From the NCBI GenBank assembly GCA_035510695.1, contig DATKGO010000058.1:1-7170 (forward strand): a stretch of 7,170 bases of DNA, read 5' to 3'. Source of the stretch: DAIDHK01 sp035510695 (GTDB lineage: Bacteria > Patescibacteriota > Microgenomatia > Levybacterales > UBA12049). The notes beneath the pieces were generated by a model. That model worked only from the letters and a program-made list of their open reading frames with translations. It had not been told where the DNA came from and did no database searches. Within the stretch, counting starts at the first letter, position 1; each line of letters starts with the position of its first letter. Made by a program: the position numbers and the translations under genes. Below, piece by piece: positions 1 through 4,690 of the stretch.

Positions 1-141
1 CGTAGTATCAAAAGCAGAAGTATCACCAACATTAACAGGCTTATTAAGTATAGACCCCAAAAGTCCCGTAACAGCATTGAAACCAGAATTTATAGCATTT
101 TTAATATCACCAAGTAAACCATTAGATGTACCAATCGCATC
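1..141. repeat. Terminal direct repeat, copy 1 (circular overlap)
   Basis: These 141 bases are identical to the last 141 bases of the window (7030-7170), comparing base by base. The shared stretch lies inside one reading frame that continues without a break across the join. The simplest reading is that a circular molecule was linearised with an overlap, giving a true genome length of 7029 bp, rather than a biological terminal repeat. Filamentous phage genomes are circular, which agrees. Confidence 0.95.
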
Positions 142-1050
142 CGTCGTTTTACCTTGAGCCTCAATTATACCGTTTGCTCCTATTCCAAATTGTGTAGTTG
201 ATAAAGCACTATCACCATGTAAAGAAACAGTATCGCGCTTACTTTTTTGCGTACTATCAATTGAGGGATTACCAAACTTACAGTTATTCAAAATTGAGTC
301 ATTCGCAGAATTATAATTAACAGGAACAGCGCCACCACAGGAAGTATCAAGATTATTTTGCGAACACGAACCTGATAGCATTTTTCCATTATAATTGCAT
401 CCATGGAGCGTTACACCATCCTGATTAAACGTAGTATCACGAGCATTGCCCTTTGTAAGATTTATCCCATTCTCAGAAATATCACTGCAACCATGGCTAG
501 TAACTGTTTTAAACGACGTATCCGACATAGGACCACCTGAATTAGTGGTCCTATGCAATGTCACATAGACCCATTTTCCACTTGTTATTGTGACACCATT
601 TATCACCGGAGGTTTATCTGGATTTATATCACCTAATTCATAGCAACTAGTTCCAATAATAGGGTTAACAGTTGAATCAAAAGCGGCATCACCGCACGAA
701 GGATTTTGCGGCATATTATGAGAACCCGCATTAATTAAATTTCCCTCCTGCGTAAATGTTCCAAGTGTCTTCTGTGCCTCTAGACATCCACAGTCCGCTG
801 CTCCTTCAGCTTGTTTAACTAAAAATGTAGCAGTAAATGAATTTTCCCCATTCATTTGAATTGATATTACATATGCGCCAATTGCACTTGCTACGCTCCT
901 TGCACAAGAAACAGCGTCAGAACAGCCCCACCCTAAAGTATAAGTTCCAGTTCTTATATCACACGAGGCAAACGTCTTTCCCAAAGCAAGCAATAAAATA
1001 ACGTAAAACGTTAAATAAGCCAATTGACTTAATGACAATTCTTTTTTCAT
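1..1050 (-). CDS. p3-like attachment (minor coat) protein, N-terminal 350 residues; continues across the circular join
   Basis: The reading frame opens at ATG 1050-1048 and stays open to base 1, then continues at 7029 to a stop at 6637, giving 480 residues on the closed circle. Residues 1-28 look like a Sec signal peptide (KK near the start, hydrophobic YLTFYVILLLALG, likely cleavage after TFA). The mature part is rich in Cys, Gly, Ser, Asp and Thr. It holds a domain with paired cysteines (C30, C43, C49, DCGC at 86-89) and then a stalk of loose repeats around 'DT-x-F' and 'HGC' (about 176-290). In filamentous phages the protein with this layout and position binds the host receptor and caps the virion tip. 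The start overlaps the stop of the upstream secreted-protein gene by ATGA, so the two are probably translationally coupled. Function rests on architecture and gene order, since attachment proteins diverge too fast for sequence recognition. Confidence 0.85.
   Translation of the reverse strand, partial: MKKELSLSQLAYLTFYVILLLALGKTFASCDIRTGTYTLGWGCSDAVSCARSVASAIGAYVISIQMNGENSFTATFLVKQAEGAADCGCLEAQKTLGTFTQEGNLINAGSHNMPQNPSCGDAAFDSTVNPIIGTSCYELGDINPDKPPVINGVTITSGKWVYVTLHRTTNSGGPMSDTSFKTVTSHGCSDISENGINLTKGNARDTTFNQDGVTLHGCNYNGKMLSGSCSQNNLDTSCGGAVPVNYNSANDSILNNCKFGNPSIDSTQKSKRDTVSLHGDSALSTTQFGIGANGIIEAQGKTTDAIGTSNGLLGDIKNAINSGFNAVTGLLGSILNKPVNVGDTSAFDTT
526..555. repeat. Perfect 11-bp inverted repeat inside the attachment gene
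   Basis: CATAGGACCAC (526-536) and GTGGTCCTATG (545-555) are exact reverse complements with an 8-base loop. The repeat lies in the coding sequence for residues 166-175 of the attachment protein. No U-run follows on either strand, so it is not an obvious terminator. In a single-stranded genome it would fold into a stable hairpin. Confidence 0.7.
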
Positions 1051-1562
1051 TTATTAAAAAATACCCCCCAACAGAATAAACCACCGCAAATTAACCCGCA
1101 AAAAAACCACATAAAAATTGACATATGAGAGTCTGTCAATTTATTCGACTGACCACCACCATTACCACAATGCAATTGAACTACAATGTACGGTACAGTT
1201 GGAGTCGACGAACTTTGTTCAGTATTGGAACAATTACAATCATGATCTTCATTCAAATTGAGCATCAAATAATAAACAGTAAATGACTTACCATCACCGT
1301 TATTATCTTGCACATCCAAAACTTGATTATAAATCTTCGGATTCTGAGACAAGAGCCCTTGATGAAATGCTAATCCAGCTTGATTAACATTAAGAGAATC
1401 TGAGGAATAATATGGTCCATAATATATTCCGCAAGTATCACCAAAAGCATCAACATCATTAAATAAAAGAGATTGACCAAAAGAAAATGAATAAATCATA
1501 AATACAAAAAGCGCCGTGAGCTTGGGCCTTTTTGCTCTTTTGTCCTTTAATAAAACGTGCAT
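1047..1562 (-). CDS. Secreted, membrane-anchored protein related to the attachment protein's N-terminal domain
   Basis: From ATG 1562 this is 171 residues. It has a basic N-region (KDKRAKRPK), a hydrophobic core (LTALFVFMIYSFSFG) with likely cleavage before Q30, an exposed part with C44, C109, C111 and C132, a Gly-rich turn (GNGGG), and a C-terminal membrane helix at about 148-168 ending FFNK. The exposed part resembles residues 30-90 of the downstream attachment protein: NGDGKSFTVYYLM then DCNC here, NGENSFTATFLV then DCGC there. It ends in an ATGA overlap with that gene. I infer a minor virion or accessory adsorption protein. The start is uncertain. The frame stays open up to an ATG at 1688 with a GAGAG ribosome site, giving 213 residues, but that puts 42 extra residues before the signal. 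ATG 1562 has no clear ribosome site and lies in a hairpin loop. Confidence 0.7.
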   Translation of the reverse strand: MHVLLKDKRAKRPKLTALFVFMIYSFSFGQSLLFNDVDAFGDTCGIYYGPYYSSDSLNVNQAGLAFHQGLLSQNPKIYNQVLDVQDNNGDGKSFTVYYLMLNLNEDHDCNCSNTEQSSSTPTVPYIVVQLHCGNGGGQSNKLTDSHMSIFMWFFCGLICGGLFCWGVFFNK

Positions 1563-1590
1563 TATTGGACAATGGCCCAATTCACGGCGC
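1511..1590 (-). other. Long hairpin overlapping the start of the secreted-protein gene
   Basis: About 22 base pairs form over 80 bases: 1511-1519 with 1582-1590 (9 bp, GCGCCGTGA), 1522-1528 with 1574-1580 (7 bp, TTGGGCC) and 1540-1545 with 1567-1572 (6 bp, TTGTCC). The end loop is 1546-1566. On the minus strand the GC-rich stem is followed directly by TTTTTGTATTTAT, a terminator-like layout, and the candidate start ATG 1562 sits in the loop. It could be an attenuator, a translation-controlling fold, or a structural element of the single-stranded genome such as a packaging signal or complementary-strand origin. The structure is seen; the role is inferred. Confidence 0.65.
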
Positions 1591-1804
1591 AAATACAAAA
1601 TAAAATTCATAACCCCAGTGCCCTTCGGGCTATCAACCAATCCCGATTTGCACTGACATTTATAATTTTTGAGTACAAAAATTTTCATGGCTTTTCTCTC
1701 TAATTGTTTTCACTTGTTGGACAGATGGGAAATTTCCCCGGAATCCCAAAACTGGAACGCCCCGAAATTTCAATACAATTCAACACCGTATGCATGATTT
1801 ACCC
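1563..1804 (-). other. Structured low-coding gap between the p6-like gene and the secreted-protein gene
   Basis: If the secreted protein starts at 1562, these 242 bases hold no convincing gene. They contain the outer arm of the long hairpin (to 1590), a small GCCC-TTC-GGGC hairpin (about 1621-1631), and the perfect palindrome GGGAAATTTCCC (1727-1738). TTGGACA occurs twice (1565-1571 and 1717-1723), and CCCCTAAG occurs twice at the upstream edge (1802-1809, 1827-1834). No clear promoter was found. A 31-codon frame (1795-1700) crosses it but looks weak. The concentration of small folds suggests a functional non-coding region, possibly for packaging or second-strand synthesis. Confidence 0.45.
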
Positions 1805-2269
1805 CTAAGGATAATATTGACGGAAGCCCCTAAGCAGCTGTTTATTCTTCCAAGCAATTACTATGAGAGTCACTTCACATTGAATTATTATCACCATTGC
1901 TGATAAAACCCCATCAAATAAAGCTTGCATTGCTCCATTTAAACCTAAATAACAACAGTATTGCACTACGTTTGATGGTATCTGATTTATCAAAGATTGT
2001 ATGTTTACACCGAACGATATATGTAAAATCGTATTCAACATTGTTGTCAGGATTTTCTGCATTATCCACGATACCGGCCCCTGATGTCCCGTAAATAACT
2101 CCATGATAAATTCAAGCGCCGGCTCCATTGCAAGCCAGAACATCGCACCAGGGCGAGCAAGAACACCCCTCAAGGCTTTCCACATTATTGACAATAAAAT
2201 AGGAACTTGTTTCCAAAAAGGAACTGTTATTATAACAATCTTTATGAGATATTTAAGAGCAGCTATCAT
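1805..2269 (-). CDS. p6-like hydrophobic minor coat protein
   Basis: A 154-residue, mostly hydrophobic protein with several membrane stretches (about 5-18, 40-58, 70-90 and 112-140). The segment 97-127, beginning IPSN and containing YLGLNGAMQAL, resembles the conserved 'P-S, then L-x-L/F-G-L-x-x-A' pattern of the p6 / DUF2523 family as I recall it. p6 sits with p3 at the virion tip and helps end assembly. The protein is longer than the roughly 95-115 residues common in that family, with the extra length mainly at the N-terminus (about 60 residues). Its ATG (2269-2267) overlaps the stop of the 46-residue protein by ATGA. Here it precedes the attachment gene, whereas in Ff phages p6 follows p3. 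Family assignment is by pattern and position. Confidence 0.65.
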   Translation of the reverse strand: MIAALKYLIKIVIITVPFWKQVPILLSIMWKALRGVLARPGAMFWLAMEPALEFIMELFTGHQGPVSWIMQKILTTMLNTILHISFGVNIQSLINQIPSNVVQYCCYLGLNGAMQALFDGVLSAMVIIIQCEVTLIVIAWKNKQLLRGFRQYYP

Positions 2270-2406
2270 GCCTTGCCATCCTTGTTTTCTTGATCACGAT
2301 CGACAAACGTCTTTGTTCCCATAACCCTATTCTCAGCCGAAAGAGAAATCTTACTTACCGCCGCAAGAATAACCAATCCAAACCAAATTATCGCTATAAT
2401 AGTCAT
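2266..2406 (-). CDS. Small single-span membrane protein (46 aa)
   Basis: ATG 2406-2404 is preceded by AAAGGA at good spacing, and the frame ends in an ATGA overlap with the p6-like gene. Residues 2-19 (TIIAIIWFGLVILAAVSK) form one membrane helix. The remainder is a charged tail (NRVMGTKTFVDRDQENKDGKA). It is the first gene after the coat-gene terminator, so it is either expressed by read-through or from an undetected promoter. Small one-helix proteins of this kind in filamentous phages are usually virion-tip or assembly components. I do not recognise a family and assign no specific role. Confidence 0.7.
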   Translation of the reverse strand: MTIIAIIWFGLVILAAVSKISLSAENRVMGTKTFVDRDQENKDGKA

Positions 2407-2420
2407 TTTTATTCCTTTAC

Positions 2421-2457
2421 AAAATGAGAAAGGGGTTTCTTACCGGCAAGAAACCCC
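2421..2457 (-). terminator. Hairpin terminator downstream of the major coat gene
   Basis: A perfect 10-bp stem (GGGGTTTCTT 2432-2441 with AAGAAACCCC 2448-2457) encloses a 6-base loop. On the minus strand it is followed by the T-rich TTTCTCATTTT. It begins 7 bases after the coat stop codon. A terminator at this exact point is a known feature of Ff phages, where it limits transcription of the tip and assembly genes relative to the coat gene. Confidence 0.8.
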
Positions 2458-2464
2458 ATTTCGT

Positions 2465-2608
2465 TTAGCGACCGGCCTTGTGCAAAAGCTTGATTACAAG
2501 CCCTACGGCAAGTATCAAACCCACAATTCCGACTATCGCTGGACCCGTACCGTTTACGGACGACTGCATCACGTTCACCGCACTATCAGCAAGCGTAGCG
2601 AAATTCAT
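2465..2608 (-). CDS. Major coat protein (p8-like, 47 aa)
   Basis: ATG 2608-2606 follows AAGGGA at ideal spacing; the stop is TAA 2467-2465. The 47 residues show the filamentous coat plan: an N-terminal amphipathic part (MNFATLADSAVNVMQSSVNG), one membrane helix at about 22-42 (PAIVGIVGLILAVGLVIKLL), and a short basic C-terminus (HKAGR) that would face the packaged DNA. There is no cleavable signal peptide, and the initiator-encoded form is already the size of a mature coat protein. This recalls phage Pf3, whose coat is also made without a signal. The gene is the last of the promoter-driven structural block and is followed at once by a terminator, as expected for the most abundant product. Confidence 0.9.
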   Translation of the reverse strand: MNFATLADSAVNVMQSSVNGTGPAIVGIVGLILAVGLVIKLLHKAGR

Positions 2609-2648
2609 GGTTATTCCCTTCTAGAGCATAATTAAAGAATAGAAAATG

Positions 2649-2789
2649 CTAATTTGCCCGATCAACATTTTCCAAAATACGACGAACTATTGAAATAGTA
2701 AAACCGAACGCCGCCGCAAGAAATGGCAGCATAAAACCGCAAATGAAAGCCTGAAAATTAACGTCCGTCGTAATAGGTATATTTATCAT
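2649..2789 (-). CDS. Small membrane protein (46 aa), p9-position minor coat candidate
   Basis: I place the start at ATG 2789-2787, because TGAGG lies 5 bases upstream. The frame is open further up, to 2870, but that part overlaps the preceding gene. The protein has a short polar N-terminus (MINIPITTDVN), a hydrophobic span at about 13-34 (AFICGFMLPFLAAAFGFTIS) and a charged tail (RRILENVDRAN). It lies directly before the major coat gene, the position of gene 9 in Ff phages, whose product is a tiny hydrophobic tip protein. There is no sequence-level proof, and the role is inferred from size, hydrophobicity and order. Confidence 0.7.
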   Translation of the reverse strand: MINIPITTDVNFQAFICGFMLPFLAAAFGFTISIVRRILENVDRAN

Positions 2790-2794
2790 GATAA

Positions 2795-2799
2795 CCTCA
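2795..2799 (-). promoter_or_regulatory. Ribosome binding site overlapping the upstream stop codon
   Basis: The minus-strand TGAGG contains the TGA stop of the 61-residue protein and serves as the ribosome site for ATG 2789, 5 bases away. This fixes the start of the 46-residue protein and suggests that the two genes are translated as a coupled pair. Confidence 0.65.
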
Positions 2800-2982
2800 A
2801 TGAGGATTAATTGAACCAAAAACCGTATGCATTGCAACAAAGAAAAAAGTAAGTATGATTGAAATAGCAACCAAAAGCATTATAAAATCTAATCTTGTCC
2901 ACTTGTTTCCTTTTCCATCCTTTAAATAAAGCATTGGTGACTTTAAAAACCATATTACCTTTTCCAAGTATATTAAAAACAT
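2797..2982 (-). CDS. Small membrane protein (61 aa), p7-position minor coat candidate
   Basis: From ATG 2982 the protein has a hydrophobic N-terminus (MFLIYLEKVIWFLK), a basic loop (KDGKGNKWTR) and a strong membrane helix at about 32-52 (DFIMLLVAISIILTFFFVAM). The ribosome site is poor (GGGCGG, 5 bases upstream). An internal ATG at 2934 would give a 45-residue one-helix protein closer to p7/p9 size, so the start is open. The overlapping frame 3016-2807 is less likely, because it breaks the clean hydrophobic helix. Position between the SSB-like and p9-position genes matches Ff gene 7. I infer a minor virion protein. Confidence 0.6.
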   Translation of the reverse strand: MFLIYLEKVIWFLKSPMLYLKDGKGNKWTRLDFIMLLVAISIILTFFFVAMHTVFGSINPH

Positions 2983-3002
2983 AATTACCGCCCGTCAATG
3001 GA

Positions 3003-3290
3003 TTATTTTTTTGCACCTGGAGTATATCTTGTAATATTCCTAACTCTCCAGCAGCTATCTAATGTCATAAGGTTTTTGCATTCGACATGCAAAGTATCAC
3101 CTGCTTTTATTTCTTTATTGTAAGAAGGCAATTCCAAATTCACACGACACCCGGAACCGTCCGTCATTTCGACCAACGCACATTCAGCCCTACGAGCAGC
3201 TTGAGCAGGATTCACTTTTCCCTCCCAGACAAATTCAGGTTTTGCCTGAAAATCCGAAGTGAACGTACTAATTACCAAAACTTGTGACAT
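3003..3290 (-). CDS. Probable single-stranded-DNA-binding protein (p5-like, 95 aa)
   Basis: ATG 3290-3288 follows GAAAGG at about 7 bases. The 95-residue soluble protein has no membrane segment or signal peptide, and it alternates short hydrophobic strands with basic and aromatic residues (FVWEGKV, CRVNLELPSY, GDTLHVEC, CWRVRNITRY). This suits a small beta-barrel that binds nucleic acid and ends in GAKK. It is the first gene after the strongest promoter and lies between the replication genes and the small virion genes, exactly where filamentous phages keep the p5 protein that coats new genome strands and represses Rep synthesis. C37, C48, C70 and C79 are present without an evident zinc motif. 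The name rests on size, composition and position. Confidence 0.6.
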   Translation of the reverse strand: MSQVLVISTFTSDFQAKPEFVWEGKVNPAQAARRAECALVEMTDGSGCRVNLELPSYNKEIKAGDTLHVECKNLMTLDSCWRVRNITRYTPGAKK

Positions 3291-3328
3291 GATGAAACCT
3301 TTCGATAAATGTTTAAGAGGATGCTTTA

Positions 3329-3357
3329 ATTATAATAAAAAAAACATTGCTTGTCAA
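3329..3357 (-). promoter_or_regulatory. Perfect sigma70-type promoter for the SSB-coat block
   Basis: On the minus strand, TTGACA (3357-3352) is followed after exactly 17 bases by TATAAT (3334-3329), with a run of eight T in the spacer. Both boxes match the consensus at all six positions. Transcription would start near 3322, about 30 bases before the SSB-like gene. The 7 bases between the upstream stop and the -35 box leave no room for any other role. It would drive about 0.9 kb, up to the terminator at 2432-2457. Confidence 0.9.
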
Positions 3358-3364
3358 TACTTTT

Positions 3365-3523
3365 TTATTGAAATTTCTCCTTCTTTACATAACCGCATTG
3401 ATTACATTCAATTTTCATTATAAATTCTTCATAACTATCACCCCAAATTAAAAGATCGCTCGAACCGCACTTTTGACATTTTTCAGGCCAATTTTCTTCT
3501 TCCCATTCATCGTTTTCTTCCAT
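3365..3523 (-). CDS. Small zinc-ribbon protein (52 aa)
   Basis: ATG 3523-3521 is preceded by AAAGGGG. The 52 residues begin very acidic (MEENDEWEEENW) and then carry two CxxCG knuckles, C16-QK-C19-G and C40-NQ-C43-G, separated by about 20 residues. This is the pattern of a treble-clef or zinc-ribbon fold that binds one zinc ion. Such small phage zinc ribbons often bind nucleic acid or a host protein. It starts 17 bases after the preceding Cys-rich gene, and together they form a pair between Rep and the structural promoter. Specific function is unknown. A regulator of phage or host transcription is possible. Confidence 0.75.
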   Translation of the reverse strand: MEENDEWEEENWPEKCQKCGSSDLLIWGDSYEEFIMKIECNQCGYVKKEKFQ

Positions 3524-3540
3524 ACAAAGACCCCTTTTTT

Positions 3541-3741
3541 TTAATTTTCGTAATTCCGTAACACTATTTTATTCTTTTTCTTTTTTCTAAGATAATATTC
3601 ATTCATCTTTATTAACGCCTTTACTCTTTTACAATTTATTTTTGACTTTCCTCCTTGATCCAAGCATTGTTTCAAACCATCAAATATACACCCTTCACAA
3701 TCAAATATACTTCCATTGACAATCATCACTTTACTATCCAT
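3541..3741 (-). CDS. Small four-cysteine protein (66 aa), unknown function
   Basis: ATG 3741-3739 follows the textbook ribosome site AAGGAG, 15 bases after the Rep stop. Cysteines at 15, 18, 26 and 37 form C-x2-C-x7-C-x10-C, within DCEGCIFDG and KINCKRV, which could hold a metal ion. The C-terminal half is strongly basic (YYLRKKKKNK). Short proteins with a 'CxGCxF...C...C' pattern are common in phages, but I know of no defined role. Position directly after Rep suggests a replication or regulatory accessory. Confidence 0.75.
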   Translation of the reverse strand: MDSKVMIVNGSIFDCEGCIFDGLKQCLDQGGKSKINCKRVKALIKMNEYYLRKKKKNKIVLRNYEN

Positions 3742-3756
3742 TCTAAATTCTCCTTG

Positions 3757-4587
3757 CTAAAATGGTATTTTTTCATGCCCTTTATCAACATTACCATAAT
3801 ACAAATAATAGTCAGACAGCCTGCTTACATTTTCAACTTTATCCTCATTCATTATCATTTTTAAAGGCAATTGACTACCAACCTTATCCTTTAAAAATTT
3901 AACTTTTGTCGTTTTTTCAATCAACCTTTTAGATTGACGTCGAAACTGGTTCCATTCTTTAATCTTCTCCTTTTCATAAAACTCCGTTACATCAATTTCT
4001 AAAACCAAATCCCTTGAGGACCCGTACCAACGCCCATAATTTTTAATCGAATCAGGTAAACATTTTTGTTCTTTCTTTGATGCATATTTTCTAACATAAT
4101 TTACCTTAGAATTAACTACCCAATCGGTATAATTCCTCTGGTGCATTGAAAAATCAACAGCCTTTTTATCGTTTAATTGTTCAGATATTTTCAGCCACGC
4201 CTTCATCAATTTTCGCCATGAATTTGTACCTTTATCTTCCCAACTAGGGCAGTCATCAAATCTCTTATTCATCCAAACATGAATATGAGGAAATTCCCTT
4301 TTTTGCCATTCAACAACCCATAGGTACTTTATATCCTTGTATCGAAGATGTTCAAGCCATGTCGTCAATTGCCTTTTCTGGTCCTTATAATCTCTTGGAA
4401 AAACTTGATGATAAGTTAAAAGCAACATGCTTTTCCAATCCCCCTGCATGTACACCCAATCAAGTCGCTTTAAAGCACTTTTTGAAATACCCCTTATAAT
4501 TCCGCGCTTTTCTGGATTTTTATTACCAATTCCCTTAATACCTGATATTTTTACACCACGCCTATATGTTAAAAATTCATGTTTCAT
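3757..4587 (-). CDS. HUH rolling-circle replication initiator (Rep, p2-like)
   Basis: A 276-residue protein with the three motifs of HUH endonucleases in order: motif 1 LLLTYH (55-60), motif 2 FPHIHV with the metal-binding H101 and H103, and motif 3 YVRKYASK (164-171) with tyrosines Y164 and Y168 and K171. The last closely matches the phiX174 gpA form Y-x3-Y-x2-K. GRWYGSSRD (185-193) matches a 'GRxWGxSR'-like segment seen in many phage and plasmid Reps. The enzyme nicks the double-stranded circle at the origin, stays bound through a tyrosine, and releases unit-length single strands. Its likely target is the hairpin region just upstream. The ribosome site is weak (GAAAGAAAAAA), which may keep Rep low, as is known for Ff gene 2 under p5 control. 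Confidence 0.92.
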   Translation of the reverse strand: MKHEFLTYRRGVKISGIKGIGNKNPEKRGIIRGISKSALKRLDWVYMQGDWKSMLLLTYHQVFPRDYKDQKRQLTTWLEHLRYKDIKYLWVVEWQKREFPHIHVWMNKRFDDCPSWEDKGTNSWRKLMKAWLKISEQLNDKKAVDFSMHQRNYTDWVVNSKVNYVRKYASKKEQKCLPDSIKNYGRWYGSSRDLVLEIDVTEFYEKEKIKEWNQFRRQSKRLIEKTTKVKFLKDKVGSQLPLKMIMNEDKVENVSRLSDYYLYYGNVDKGHEKIPF

Positions 4588-4598
4588 TTTTTTCTTTC

Positions 4599-4628
4599 AA
4601 GGTTCATAATTCTTGAGATATGAACCTT
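4599..4628. repeat. Perfect 10-bp hairpin, candidate Rep nick site
   Basis: AAGGTTCATA (4599-4608) and TATGAACCTT (4619-4628) are exact inverted copies around the loop ATTCTTGAGA. On the plus strand the loop reads TTCTTGAGATA, which resembles the CTTG^A cleavage sites of phiX174- and pC194-type origins. If the mRNA-sense strand is the virion strand, as in Ff, the nick should instead be on the other strand, so this match is suggestive only. The arm nearest Rep is also in the Rep mRNA leader. Confidence 0.55.
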
Positions 4629-4632
4629 TATA
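4627..4632 (-). promoter_or_regulatory. Possible extended -10 promoter for rep
   Basis: The minus strand reads TGTTATAAAG, an extended -10 (TG-N-TATAAA) without a recognisable -35 box. A start about 7 bases downstream would fall in the 4599-4628 hairpin, giving a leader of about 30 bases before rep. Confidence 0.3.
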
Positions 4633-4641
4633 ACAAGCTCC

Positions 4642-4681
4642 ACCCTCCCCGACCACCCCTACGGGGCGGCACGGGGAGGGT
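4642..4681. repeat. GC-rich compound hairpin after the secretin gene
   Basis: The outer stem ACCCTCCCCG (4642-4651) pairs perfectly with CGGGGAGGGT (4672-4681). An inner stem, CC-A-CCCC with GGGG-C-GG (4653-4659 with 4663-4669), continues it to a 3-base loop. No T-run follows on the minus strand, so it is not a typical intrinsic terminator even though it lies 9 bases after the secretin stop. An origin or packaging hairpin is as likely, and it could still slow polymerase. Confidence 0.65.
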
Positions 4682-4690
4682 AGAAAACTA

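Larger units (their letters stand above)
4588..4690. other. Candidate replication origin region between secretin and Rep genes
   Basis: This 103-base gap holds two strong hairpins (4599-4628 and 4642-4681) and nothing coding. In Ff phages the gap between genes 4 and 2 contains the origins and packaging signal, and this gap has the same neighbours. The second hairpin is G-rich on both strands, with GGGG and GGG runs. In fd the p5 protein represses gene 2 through a G-rich leader, so a similar control is conceivable. The exact nick site is not known. Confidence 0.6.

Noticed and set aside
1546..1572. Possible XerCD dif-like site around the hairpin loop
   Set aside because: The arms do not match the dif consensus well and the 11-6-11 spacing is absent.
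1700..1795. A 31-codon minus-strand frame with an AGGGG ribosome site, ending just before ATG 1688
   Set aside because: It has no membrane, signal or motif features, and it crosses palindromic DNA that looks non-coding. It could be a leader peptide, but I cannot support it.
1785..2831. The 11-base string ACCGTATGCAT occurring near 1785 and near 2822
   Set aside because: One copy is in coding sequence and the other is in a gap, with no shared flanks. It is probably chance.
2807..3016. A 69-codon minus-strand frame overlapping the 61-residue membrane protein
   Set aside because: The alternative frame has the clean membrane helix expected here; this one is a mixed, cysteine- and phenylalanine-rich shadow.
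4642..4690. Intrinsic terminator after the secretin gene
   Set aside because: The stem is strong but no T-run follows on the minus strand; I list it as a hairpin of the origin region.
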